Source: an uncultured Treponema sp. (GTDB taxonomy: Bacteria; Spirochaetota; Spirochaetia; Treponematales; Treponemataceae). Taken from it: a stretch of DNA of 64,000 nucleotides. The position numbers and the translations under genes are program-made. Location: the NCBI GenBank assembly GCA_946411505.1, contig CAMKEG010000001.1:1-64000 (forward strand), written 5' to 3'. A model generated the notes under the pieces. It saw only the letters and a program-made list of their open reading frames with translations. It did no database searches and was not told the origin of the DNA. Of this stretch, positions 36,249-45,646 are shown in pieces. Position 1 is the stretch's first letter, and each line of letters starts with the position of its first letter.

Positions 36249-37799
36249 GTGAAATTTATTGTCCTTTTGCATTCCGACGGAAACGAGTTCCAGGATAAAA
36301 AGCTTTTTCCAAGTTCAAGCGGCGTTCTAAAAAGCGCCCGCGAGCGTTCGATGGAATGGGCGCAGGCTTTGTCGTTTGATGGCGCCCAAAAGGAAGTCGT
36401 CCTTTTGGAAGGAAAGAATTGGACTGGCGGCCAGCTGCTTGAGAACATCGTCCAAGCCGCGCAAAAGGCCGCCGCGGACTTTGTCGTTTACGCAAACGCC
36501 TCGGCCGCGTTCTTGGACTTGCCCCTTTCAAAAAAACTGATTCAAGACCATGTTGAATTCAAGGCCGAATACACCTTTGCCGACGGATATCCTTCCGGCT
36601 TTGCCCCCGAAATTCTAGATCGCGGCGCGGCGTCCATAATGCTTGAACTTTGCAAAAGCGCGAGCGCCGAAGAGGCTGAAAAGCCGGTCTCAAAGGACAG
36701 CCTTTTCAACTTGATAAAAGGCGACGTAAATTCTTTTGAAATCGAGACGGAAATAGCGAGCGTTGACTACAGGCTTTTGCGCCTGGATTTTTTGTGCTCC
36801 ACAAAGCGCGCCGCGCTCGCCGCCGAGGCTCTTGCAAAAAAATTGGCTTCGGGCGAAGGCAAGAAGCTTTTGGACTTGGACAACGAGAAGGTTGGCGAGG
36901 AAAACGTTTTGGCCATTTGCCGGGAGGCCGCCGACGAGCCGGGCGTCTTGAAGACAGTTCCCGCCTTTTACAACGTTCAAATTGAAGGCCGCGTTTTCTC
37001 AAAGGACGCCTTTTCGCCCTACAAGGCCCGCGAAGAAAGAATGCCTTTTGAAAGCTTTAAAAGCCTTGCAGGCAAAATCAAGGACTTTTCCGGCGACGCC
37101 GTGGTGTCCCTTTCGCTTTTTGGAGAGGCGGCCTTGCATCCTGACTTTGACAAATTTGTCGTGGCCCTGGCGCAAGCAGGCCTTGGAGTCTTTGCGGAAA
37201 TTGACGGCGGCCTTTTGCCGGACTTTGTCAGGGGGGAGGCCTTCAAGAAAATTGTCGCCGCCTTGCCGGACAAAAGCTTGAGGGATAAAATTTATTTTGT
37301 CGTTTGCCTTGACGCGGCCACGCAAGAAACTTTTTCCAAATTTCATTCAGGCGGCTTGCAGGAAGCTGTTTTGGCCGTAAAAGAAATGGCCGCGGAGTTT
37401 CCAGAAACTTACCCGCAGTTGGTCCGCGTCAAAGACAACGAGGACGAGCTTGAGGCCTTCTTCCGCTTTTGGTCGGACAAAAATTCTCCCTCAAACGGAA
37501 AAATCATCGTTCAAAAGTATGACAATTTTTGCGGCCTTTTGCCGGACGAGAAGAGCGCGGATTTGTCGCCCTTGACAAGGGATCCCTGCTGGCATTTGCG
37601 CCGCGACTTTGACATTTTGCTTGACGGCTCGGCCATTCTTTGCAGGGACAGGTTCAATGACGGAGCGTTGGGCAACGTCTTTGAGGAAGGCTTGGACGCC
37701 ATTTGGAAAAAGAAAGATTCGCTTTTAGCTGAACACATTCAAAAGCGATATTGCGGCGCTTGCGGAAATTGCGATGAGTGGTACACGTTCAATTTTTAA
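36249..37799 (+). CDS. Spiro-SPASM-like protein with radical-SAM-fold domain lacking CxxxCxxC
   Basis: SPASM-type cysteines CWHLRRDFDILLDGSAILCRDRFND...YCGACGNC; radical-SAM-like VVSLSLFGEAALHPDFDKFVVAL without upstream cysteine triad; GTG start. Confidence 0.7.
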   Translation: MKFIVLLHSDGNEFQDKKLFPSSSGVLKSARERSMEWAQALSFDGAQKEVVLLEGKNWTGGQLLENIVQAAQKAAADFVVYANASAAFLDLPLSKKLIQDHVEFKAEYTFADGYPSGFAPEILDRGAASIMLELCKSASAEEAEKPVSKDSLFNLIKGDVNSFEIETEIASVDYRLLRLDFLCSTKRAALAAEALAKKLASGEGKKLLDLDNEKVGEENVLAICREAADEPGVLKTVPAFYNVQIEGRVFSKDAFSPYKAREERMPFESFKSLAGKIKDFSGDAVVSLSLFGEAALHPDFDKFVVALAQAGLGVFAEIDGGLLPDFVRGEAFKKIVAALPDKSLRDKIYFVVCLDAATQETFSKFHSGGLQEAVLAVKEMAAEFPETYPQLVRVKDNEDELEAFFRFWSDKNSPSNGKIIVQKYDNFCGLLPDEKSADLSPLTRDPCWHLRRDFDILLDGSAILCRDRFNDGALGNVFEEGLDAIWKKKDSLLAEHIQKRYCGACGNCDEWYTFNF

Positions 37800-38730
37800 C
37801 GACAAGCAGTTGAATTGCCTCATTTTGGGCGGCCTTCATCCTGAGAGCGCGCCGTCCTTGAGCGTTTCCGCAATTTTGCTTAACAGCGGAAACAGCCACA
37901 TGCGCCTTCAGAATTTGGAATGCCTAAGCGCGATGGGCTTTGAAAAAATTGTTTCCGTGGAAAACGACTCCAAAAACTACAACATCGAGGATTTCGCGCA
38001 AAAATTTCCCAGCGTGAAATTCATCGTTCCCTTGGAAAAGGCCGCGGACGGCGACTTGATTAATGTGGCCGTCTCGGAAATTCCGTCAAAGAGCTTTTTG
38101 GTTTTGCGAGATTCGCTTAACGTGACGCCGTCGCTTTTAAACGCCAACTTGGCGCAAAAGCTTTCCGCCGAAAACGTCTTTTGCGTCGCGCCAAGAATTT
38201 TTTCCAGGGCGGGGCAAAGCGTTCCCGTCCAGCTGATTCCAAGCGCAAAGAAGTCTGTTCTAAAAATAGAGTCGTCCATCTATGTGACGGACGGCGTTCC
38301 GACGATTTTTCCCTTCAATTATTTGGGGCTCTACGACACGCAAAAATTCAAGGACTTGGGCGGATACGACGGCGGCATAAAAAGCTCCTACTGGCAAAAT
38401 TTGGACTTGTCTTTTCGCGCGTGGCTTTGGGGCGAAAGGATAAAAATTTCAACTTCGTTCACGATGACCTACGCGGAGGAAATCCCTTCTATGGACTCAA
38501 CTCCCGATTTGTCGCAGCTGAGATTTTTCTTAAAGAACATGGCTCCTGTCTATAAAAACGAAAGGGCGGAAATTCCCGCCTTTAAGTTTTGGGGCTACAG
38601 GGCCAGGTCGTCTTGCGGGCTTTTTGAGGCTTTGAGCCAATTTTCGGACGCCCGCGCCTGGGTAAGAAAAAATCGCTGCCGCTTTAAGATGGACGCCTAT
38701 AAATTAATTTCTGAATGGGGAAGCTTTTAA
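37774..38730 (+). CDS. Glycosyltransferase-like protein
   Basis: FPFNYLGLYDTQKFKDLGGYDGGIKSSYWQNLDLSFRAWLWGERI resembles the C-terminal part of family 2 glycosyltransferases; overlaps both neighbours. Confidence 0.5.
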   Translation: MSGTRSIFNDKQLNCLILGGLHPESAPSLSVSAILLNSGNSHMRLQNLECLSAMGFEKIVSVENDSKNYNIEDFAQKFPSVKFIVPLEKAADGDLINVAVSEIPSKSFLVLRDSLNVTPSLLNANLAQKLSAENVFCVAPRIFSRAGQSVPVQLIPSAKKSVLKIESSIYVTDGVPTIFPFNYLGLYDTQKFKDLGGYDGGIKSSYWQNLDLSFRAWLWGERIKISTSFTMTYAEEIPSMDSTPDLSQLRFFLKNMAPVYKNERAEIPAFKFWGYRARSSCGLFEALSQFSDARAWVRKNRCRFKMDAYKLISEWGSF

Positions 38731-41225
38731 TGGCGGCGGGCGTTTTCAAGAACATCGCGGTGATTGTCCAATGCCGCCTTTCTTCTACGCGGCTTCCGCA
38801 AAAGGCCCTTAAAATTTTGGGCTCAAAGGAATGCCTTTGCTGGACTTTGGACGCGATGAAAAAAGTCAAGGCCGCGCGGCATTTTTTGGCGTGCGACTAC
38901 GACTCTCAAAAAGATTTGGAGCCTTTGGCAAAAAAATGCGGCTGGGAATTGTTCGCCGGCGACCGTGACGACGTGCTCGGCCGTTTTTGCTCCCTTGTAA
39001 AAAGCCGCTTTCCTGAATGCGACTTGATTGTCCGCGCGACCGGCGACAACCCCTTTTTGTTTTGGGAGGCCGCGCAAGAATCGATTTTGGACTTTGAGAA
39101 AAATCATTTTGAAGCCGATTACTTCACGTACTCGGGCCTTCCGCATGGAAGCGGAGTGGAGCTTTTTAAGGCCGCGTCAATAATAAGGGCCCAAAGCCTG
39201 ACGGACTCTCCCTACGACAAGGAGCACGTCGGCCCCGCGCTTTACGGCCATCCTGAAAATTTTGTCTCCGTGTTCAAGCGCGCTCCGGATGAATTTTTCG
39301 CGCCGGAATTGCGGACTACGATAGACACGTTCGCGGACTACAAGCGGGCCGTCCGCCTCCAAGACTTTTTGTCCACCCAAAATGCGGGCGCGCCTTTTCG
39401 CGCCAAGGACGTCTTGGACGCGCTTAAAAATCCTTCGCTCCAAAAAACTGTCTTGCTAGTTCCAAGCGTCAAGGCGGGCAGGGGAACCGGCCATTTAAGG
39501 CGCGCCCTTTTTGTCGCCAAGGAAACCGGCGCCTTTGTCCACGTTCCCAACGGCGCGTCCTTAAAGGAGAGCGCGGCCTTGGTCAAAGAGGCTCTTGAAG
39601 GCGGCCTTAAAGAATGGCAGCTTGTCGAAACTTTGTCGGGCGGCTGGGACTTGGTCGCGCTTGACTTGTTCCGTTCCACAAAAGAGGAAATCAAGGCCTT
39701 TTCAAGGTTAGGCCCCCTTTGCTCTATTGACGACGGCGGCGCCTTTTCCCAAGCCTCGGACTATTTGCTTGACGTCATCCCCTCGATGCCAAGAAAAGCG
39801 GACAAAATCGGCCCAAACCTGATGTCGCCCGCCCTCGTCGAACTTCCCAAAAATCGAAGGGCGGACTTTCCAAAGAAAATAAAAAAAGTTTTGGCTTGCG
39901 TAGGCGGCGAGGACGCGCTCGGGCTTTCGGAAAGCGCCGGAAAAGCCTTGGCCGCGCTGGGCCTTCAAACAAGAGTCGTCAGCCCAAAGAATCCTGTTCC
40001 GGCCTTGCGCGAGTCATTGGCTCAATACGATTTGGTCGTAAGCCATTACGGCTTCACGGCCTTTGAGGCTGTCGCGGCCAATTGCGCCGTCCTCCTGCTT
40101 TCAAGCAGCGGCCTCCATAAAAAGCTTTCAAAAAAATACGGCTTCGTCTGCCTGGACAAAAAAGATTTGTCTCCCAAAAAGCTCAAGGCCCTTTTGGAAA
40201 AGCCGGAGCTTTTGGAAAACAAAAAATTCAAGGCGCTTCTTGCCTCCGCGCCTCTCGGCCTAGCAAAGCCTTTTGGCCTTGCTCAATCCGGTCTTTCGCC
40301 GCTTTCCTCATTTGTCCAAGAGCTTTCTTTTGCCGAAAAGTTTTCTTGCCCGATTTGCGGCCGGACGGAAGGCGCGGCCTTTGACAAGGTTGTCGCAAGG
40401 ACAAGGAGCCACACTTTCCGCCGCTGCAAAAATTGCGGAGGCCTTTACCTTGCCTTTTCCTCCGACAGCCGCGTCCAGTACGAGGCCGACTATTTTGGAA
40501 GCGAGTACAAGGCGCAGTACGGCAGGACTTACTTGGACGACTTTGACTCGATAAAGGCCCAGGGCCTCCGCCGCGCCAAGATAATTTTGTCGGCCGGACA
40601 TTTTTGCGGCAGTTCCGGGCCTTTAAAAAGCCCGCCCCGGCTCCTTGACATAGGCTGCGCGTACGGGCCGTTTTTGTCGGCCGCCAAAGACTTGGGCTTT
40701 GAGCCCTACGGAACCGACATTTCCCAAAGCGCCTTGGACTATGTGAAAAATTCGCTGGGCTTTTCCTGCGTCCTGTCGTCGTTCGCGGACTTTGACGTAA
40801 AAAAGCTTTTCGGCTTCGAGGCCTTTGACGCCGTCACCATGTGGTATGTCATAGAGCATTGCCGCGACCTAAAAAGCCTTTTGCTCCGGGTCAACGCTCT
40901 TTTAAGGAAAGACGGCGTCTTCGCTTTTTCCACGCCCAGCGCGCAAGGCGTGAGCGGCCGCTTCGACCGCAAGAATTTTTTTGAGCGAAGCCCGCGCGAC
41001 CATTACACGCTTTGGGAGCCTTCAAGGGCCGCGTCGCTTTTGAAAAAGTTTGGCTTTAAGGTCGTGAAAGTCGTTCCCACCGGCATTCACCCGGAAAGAA
41101 TTCCGATGTTAAAAAATCTTGCCCAAAAGCCTTTTATTTTTAAGCTTCTTTCGTTATTCTGTAAGAGGTTGGCGCTTGGCGACACGTTTGAAATCTATTG
41201 CAAAAAAACAAGGAGCGCGCGATGA
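38730..41225 (+). CDS. Trifunctional fusion: SpsF-type cytidylyltransferase + PseG-like domain + Zn-ribbon/SAM methyltransferase
   Basis: AVIVQCRLSSTRLPQKALKILGSKECL...ATGDNPFLF; VKAGRGTGHLRRALFVAKETGAF; CPICGRTEG...CKNCGGLYL; LLDIGCAYGPFLSAAKDLGFEPYGTDIS. Start 38715 is also possible. Confidence 0.8.
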   Translation: MAAGVFKNIAVIVQCRLSSTRLPQKALKILGSKECLCWTLDAMKKVKAARHFLACDYDSQKDLEPLAKKCGWELFAGDRDDVLGRFCSLVKSRFPECDLIVRATGDNPFLFWEAAQESILDFEKNHFEADYFTYSGLPHGSGVELFKAASIIRAQSLTDSPYDKEHVGPALYGHPENFVSVFKRAPDEFFAPELRTTIDTFADYKRAVRLQDFLSTQNAGAPFRAKDVLDALKNPSLQKTVLLVPSVKAGRGTGHLRRALFVAKETGAFVHVPNGASLKESAALVKEALEGGLKEWQLVETLSGGWDLVALDLFRSTKEEIKAFSRLGPLCSIDDGGAFSQASDYLLDVIPSMPRKADKIGPNLMSPALVELPKNRRADFPKKIKKVLACVGGEDALGLSESAGKALAALGLQTRVVSPKNPVPALRESLAQYDLVVSHYGFTAFEAVAANCAVLLLSSSGLHKKLSKKYGFVCLDKKDLSPKKLKALLEKPELLENKKFKALLASAPLGLAKPFGLAQSGLSPLSSFVQELSFAEKFSCPICGRTEGAAFDKVVARTRSHTFRRCKNCGGLYLAFSSDSRVQYEADYFGSEYKAQYGRTYLDDFDSIKAQGLRRAKIILSAGHFCGSSGPLKSPPRLLDIGCAYGPFLSAAKDLGFEPYGTDISQSALDYVKNSLGFSCVLSSFADFDVKKLFGFEAFDAVTMWYVIEHCRDLKSLLLRVNALLRKDGVFAFSTPSAQGVSGRFDRKNFFERSPRDHYTLWEPSRAASLLKKFGFKVVKVVPTGIHPERIPMLKNLAQKPFIFKLLSLFCKRLALGDTFEIYCKKTRSAR

Positions 41226-42826
41226 AGGATTCGATTTTAATTTTGGGCGCCGGAACGATGCAGCGGCCGGCGATTTTGGCCTCTAAAAAGCTGGGCTTGG
41301 AAATCTATGTCGTTGACGCAAACCCGGACGCGCCTTGCGTGGCGGACGCCGACCACTTTGAGCGCATCGACTTGAAAAACCGCGACGAAATCGCCGACTA
41401 CGCCCAAAGCCTTGCCGCCGGACAAAACTTGAAGGCTGTCTTCACGGCGGGAACCGATTTTAGCGCCAACGTCGCCTACGCCGCCCAAAAATGCGGCTTC
41501 AAGGGCCACAGCTACGAGGCCGCGGTCAACGCAAGCGACAAGGCCTTGATGCGCCAGTGCTTCAGGAACGCGCGGGTTCCCAGCCCCCATTTTATTTTGA
41601 TTGAAAAAAAATATTTGAAGAACACTTTGACGACGCAAATGGTCGGCGGCTTGAAGTTTCCCTATGTGGTCAAGCCTGTCGACAACATGGGCGCCCGCGG
41701 CTGCCGCATGGTCAGAAACCGCGACGAGCTTTTTGCCGCCGTTGACGACGCCCTTAAGTTTTCCCGAAGCGGCCGCGCCCTCTTGGAAGAATGCATGGAT
41801 GGGCCTGAGTTTTCGATAGACGCCATTGTCTATGACGGAACTTTCACGGTGACAGGATTCGCCGACAGGCACATATTTTTTGAGCCGTACTTTGTCGAGC
41901 TGGGCCACACAATGCCGACTAACATCGACTATCAAAAATACATCGAGCTTGTAAAAACTTTCGCGCTCGGAGCCAAGGCGCTGGGCCTTTCGCGCGGCGC
42001 GGCCAAGGCCGACATAAAGTGGACCGACAAGGGGCCGATGATTGGCGAAATCGCGGCGCGGCTTTCAGGCGGCTACATGTCGGGCTGGACTTTCCCTTAT
42101 TCAAGCGACTTGAACCTTACGGAGCAAGCGATTGAGGTCGCGCTCGGACGGCGGCCCGAAGTCCTTGAGTCCTACCGCTTTCCGTTGTCGGTCGAAGGCG
42201 CGCCCTTCCAAATGTTCGCCTACAATTCACAGCGCTCGTCGGCGGAGCGCGCCTGGATTTCCATTCCGGGCCGCGTAAAGGAAGTGGTCGGCTTGGCGGA
42301 CGCATCCAAGATACAGGGCGTAAGGGACATATTCCCAAGAGTCAAGGCCGGGGACCGGGTCGTCTTTCCGCGCAACAACGTGGAGAAGTGCGGCAACGTC
42401 GTTTCCGTCGCCGCGACTAGGGAGGAGGCCGTAAGCGCGGCCGAGCGCGCGATAAAGCGAATAACCGTCGTCTTGGAAAAAGGAAATCCGGAGACCGACG
42501 ACTTTTTAAGGATGAAGCGGGCAAAAGAGGAGGGCGCCTTTCCACCCGAAGCCTTCCAGCTTCCCAAGGAAGTGGAGCGGGCCTTTAACTTTGAGCTTGA
42601 CTGCGAGGCCGAGCGCAAGATAAGCGAGTTTGACTTGATTTCAAACTGCGTTCCGCATTCTTTGGTCTCGTGCCTGAAAATAAAGGATTGGAATTATTTG
42701 ACGCTCGGCGAAACCATTGAAAAATTTGACAAAATGAATTTAAATCATGGAGAGTTGAACTACAAAAAATTTTGGCTCGCGTTGATTCGCGGCGGAATTC
42801 AGGGGGCTTTGTATGTTTCAAAATAA
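41222..42826 (+). CDS. ATP-grasp protein (carbamoyl-phosphate-synthase-large-subunit-like)
   Basis: ILILGAGTMQRPAILASKKLGLEIYVVDANPDAP; KFPYVVKPVDNMGARGCRMVRNRDEL; ATGA overlap with the previous CDS. Confidence 0.82.
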   Translation: MKDSILILGAGTMQRPAILASKKLGLEIYVVDANPDAPCVADADHFERIDLKNRDEIADYAQSLAAGQNLKAVFTAGTDFSANVAYAAQKCGFKGHSYEAAVNASDKALMRQCFRNARVPSPHFILIEKKYLKNTLTTQMVGGLKFPYVVKPVDNMGARGCRMVRNRDELFAAVDDALKFSRSGRALLEECMDGPEFSIDAIVYDGTFTVTGFADRHIFFEPYFVELGHTMPTNIDYQKYIELVKTFALGAKALGLSRGAAKADIKWTDKGPMIGEIAARLSGGYMSGWTFPYSSDLNLTEQAIEVALGRRPEVLESYRFPLSVEGAPFQMFAYNSQRSSAERAWISIPGRVKEVVGLADASKIQGVRDIFPRVKAGDRVVFPRNNVEKCGNVVSVAATREEAVSAAERAIKRITVVLEKGNPETDDFLRMKRAKEEGAFPPEAFQLPKEVERAFNFELDCEAERKISEFDLISNCVPHSLVSCLKIKDWNYLTLGETIEKFDKMNLNHGELNYKKFWLALIRGGIQGALYVSK

Positions 42827-43859
42827 AATGAAGGCGGCGCGTTCTTTAGTTTTGTTCGCGCTTTTCGCGCTTTGCGGCCGCCTTTTCGCGCAAAGCCTTT
42901 CGCTTTTGGAACAGAGCGCGCAAAAGGGCCAGACCCTTTACTGGGACACATTGACGCAAAGCGGCGCCCTGGAAAAAAACGGAAAGCAAGTTTACTTCCG
43001 CGCCGGCTCAAACGTGATTTTGCTTGACAACGAGCGCTTCGCCTTCACCGACGCGCCGCAAGTTTCCGGCGGACAAATAATGGTCAGCCAAAAATTCATC
43101 CAAGACTCCGAGGAATGGTTTGAGCTAAGGTCCGCTGGCGGCGAAAACTTCAAGGTCGGCGCCATATTAATCGATCCCGGCCACGGAGGAAAAGACCCGG
43201 GCGCGTCGATGACGCATAAAATCAACGGAAAGAACGTCACGATAAAAGAAAAGGACGTCAACCTTTCCGTGGCCAAAATGCTCGCCGCCAGGCTAAGGAC
43301 GGCCTATCCGCAAAAGCAAATCATAATGACGCGCGACAAGGACGTTTTCATAAGCCTCCAGCAGCGCACCGAAATCGCCAACTCCGTAAAGCTCAAGGAC
43401 CACGAGGCCGTCCTTTACATTTCGATTCACGTCAACTCCTCGTTGGACAAAAAGGCGCGCGGCTACGAAGTTTGGTACCTTTCGCCCGGCTATCGAAGGA
43501 CAGTCCTTGACCACGGCAAGGCGGACGACCCCAAGCTTTTCCCGATTTTAAATTCGATGATGGAAGAGGAGTACACCACGGAAAGCATTTTGATCGCCAA
43601 GTTCATAATGGACGGCCTTGCCGCGCAAATCGGAAACCTAAGCTCGCCGCGCGGCATCAAGGCGGAGGAATGGTTTGTCGTCCGCAATTCCAACATGCCC
43701 AGCGTTTTGGTGGAAGTGGGCTTTGTCTCCAACTACGAGGAGGCCAAGCTTTTGAACGACGAAAGCTACTTGCAAAAAACAGCCTTTGGAATATATAATG
43801 GAATCGCCGCTTTTGTGACGCACTTCGAGCGTTCGCGCGGCTTTACGGGAACAAAATGA
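42813..43859 (+). CDS. N-acetylmuramoyl-L-alanine amidase (Amidase_3)
   Basis: ILIDPGHGGKDPGA...MTRDKDVFISLQQRTEIAN...SIHVNSSLDKKARGYEVWYLS...PSVLVEVGFVSNYEEAKLL. Confidence 0.93.
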   Translation: MFQNKMKAARSLVLFALFALCGRLFAQSLSLLEQSAQKGQTLYWDTLTQSGALEKNGKQVYFRAGSNVILLDNERFAFTDAPQVSGGQIMVSQKFIQDSEEWFELRSAGGENFKVGAILIDPGHGGKDPGASMTHKINGKNVTIKEKDVNLSVAKMLAARLRTAYPQKQIIMTRDKDVFISLQQRTEIANSVKLKDHEAVLYISIHVNSSLDKKARGYEVWYLSPGYRRTVLDHGKADDPKLFPILNSMMEEEYTTESILIAKFIMDGLAAQIGNLSSPRGIKAEEWFVVRNSNMPSVLVEVGFVSNYEEAKLLNDESYLQKTAFGIYNGIAAFVTHFERSRGFTGTK

Positions 43860-44326
43860 ATCTTAAGACTTTAATTCAAAAAATCAAGGGACCCAAGGAA
43901 ATTCTCGCGGCGGCTCTTGCGGCAATCTTTGTCTTTTCGCTCGCGGCCTATTTGGCCAAGACTCCAAAAATCCGCTACAGCTTCCGCTTCCAGTCCGTGG
44001 ACTCCGGGCGCGACAACATCGAGTGGCGGCTTTTGCCTTATAGAAAAGGCTCGCAAAAAGTTGTCCTTTATGTGGAGGAACTTTTGCTGGGCCCAAAAAC
44101 GGAGCGCAGCCGCCCGGTGTTCTCTCCGGGAACGAGGGTGGATTTTTGCTTTGAACGCGGCAAGGTCCTTTACGTGGGCCTCACTCCGGCCTTGCTGGAG
44201 AAGTCCGGAAACGCCAGCGAAATCATGGACGGAATCCAGCTTTTCAAGAAGAACGTGCGTTCCGCTTTTCCAAAATTCAAGCAAATCGAGATATACATCG
44301 ACAAAAAGGGTTTGATTGGAGATTAG
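43856..44326 (+). CDS. GerMN-domain membrane-anchored protein
   Basis: N-terminal TM; KVVLYVEELLLGPKTERSRPVFSPGTRVDFCFERGKVLYVGLTPALL. Confidence 0.72.
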   Translation: MNLKTLIQKIKGPKEILAAALAAIFVFSLAAYLAKTPKIRYSFRFQSVDSGRDNIEWRLLPYRKGSQKVVLYVEELLLGPKTERSRPVFSPGTRVDFCFERGKVLYVGLTPALLEKSGNASEIMDGIQLFKKNVRSAFPKFKQIEIYIDKKGLIGD

Positions 44327-44375
44327 GCTTTGCGCGGGGGGAACGGCAAAAAAAATATTTTTTTTTGCAAAAACC

Positions 44376-44404
44376 TTGACAAAATCCCTTTCTTATTAGA
44401 TAAT
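44376..44404 (+). promoter_or_regulatory. flaA promoter with A/T-rich UP-like element
   Basis: TTGACA (44376-44381), 17-nt spacer, GATAAT (44399-44404); aaaaaaaatattttttttt directly upstream. Confidence 0.7.
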
Positions 44405-44457
44405 ATTAGAAAATAGACAAGGCTACATCTATAAAAATAATTAAAGGAGTTTTTCAA

Positions 44458-45552
44458 ATGAAGAGAACTTTCTATTTATTCGCGACAGCGCTTTTGCTCG
44501 CCGGTTCCTTGGCGTTCGCAGACGAGTCAATGCTCATCGACTTCACACAGCTTCAGGCTGACTGCTGCAACGATGACAACGGCAATCCGACGCAGAACAA
44601 ACGCACTGTAATGGATTTCTCTGTTGCAGCCGGCGCCACGTTCACCGACGACCAAAAAGACTTGATGAAGACCTCTCTTGCATTGCCTGAATGGGAAGTT
44701 TCTCTCAACTCTTCCGCCCGCAATGTTGGAAGCCTCGCGGATTCAAGAGTTGTCGCCGCCCCTGTAAAGGACAGCGCCAACGTTCCGTTCGCCGGAAAGC
44801 AGGTTATGGGCGTTCGCGTCATTTTCCCCGACTGGGCCAGCAACGCAAACGCGGTCATCCACCCTGCGTTCGACATTCCCGCCTACGAGCCTTTGGCTGA
44901 CGCCGACGACAACGGAGTTCGCCAGGAGCCCACAGACGAGCAGAAGGCTTCACAGAAGACTTTGTTCGAAGACGGCTTCGGAGTTGTAAAGAACGTCGGA
45001 ACGCTCAAGTCAATCGCCGTCACTACAATGGGCATGAACTATCCTCACTCATTGTACGTTCTTCTTAAGGACAACGACAACATCGAGCGCCGCTACTTCA
45101 TGGGCTACCTCGGATTCGACGGCTGGAAGACTTTGATTTGGAACAACCCCCAGTACATCTCTGAAATCCGCAACCGCGAAATTCGCGTATACCCGATTTA
45201 TCCTCGCGGACTTCCTTTCGTGAAGTTCGCTGGTTTCCAGGTTTGCCGCGACGGAGCCCACATCGGCGGAAACTACATCGGATACTTCAAGGACGTAAAG
45301 GTAATTTACGACAAAGCCTTGCTTACATCTGACCGCGACATCGCTGACGAAGACCTTTGGGGAATCATCACAAAGAAAGAGTCAGAGCGCCAGACTGCCG
45401 AGATGCAGCGCTTCGGCAACAAGCAGGTCAACCGCTATCTCGAAAAGGCTAAGTTGGCCACAGAAACTGAGTTCTCTAGCAGCTTGAACGAAGGATCTTC
45501 TTCTAACGCTCAGCAGAACTCTGGAGAAGCCGCTTCAGCCAGCGAGCGCTAA
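44458..45552 (+). CDS. flaA: Flagellar filament outer layer (sheath) protein FlaA
   Basis: MKRTFYLFATALLLAGSLAFADESMLIDFTQL...QVMGVRVIFPDWASNANAVIHPAFDIPAYEP; typical Treponema FlaA. Confidence 0.92.
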   Translation: MKRTFYLFATALLLAGSLAFADESMLIDFTQLQADCCNDDNGNPTQNKRTVMDFSVAAGATFTDDQKDLMKTSLALPEWEVSLNSSARNVGSLADSRVVAAPVKDSANVPFAGKQVMGVRVIFPDWASNANAVIHPAFDIPAYEPLADADDNGVRQEPTDEQKASQKTLFEDGFGVVKNVGTLKSIAVTTMGMNYPHSLYVLLKDNDNIERRYFMGYLGFDGWKTLIWNNPQYISEIRNREIRVYPIYPRGLPFVKFAGFQVCRDGAHIGGNYIGYFKDVKVIYDKALLTSDRDIADEDLWGIITKKESERQTAEMQRFGNKQVNRYLEKAKLATETEFSSSLNEGSSSNAQQNSGEAASASER

Positions 45553-45591
45553 TTCTCAGGAAACTTAGTTTCTTAAAGTTAGCTTCAGCAT

Positions 45592-45624
45592 AAGGGTTGC
45601 CCAAAATTGCGGCAACCCTTTTTT
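45592..45624 (+). terminator. Rho-independent terminator of flaA
   Basis: aagggttgcc-caaaattgc-ggcaaccctttttt. Confidence 0.88.
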
Positions 45625-45646
45625 CTTTGTGTTTTTAGAAGGCGAT

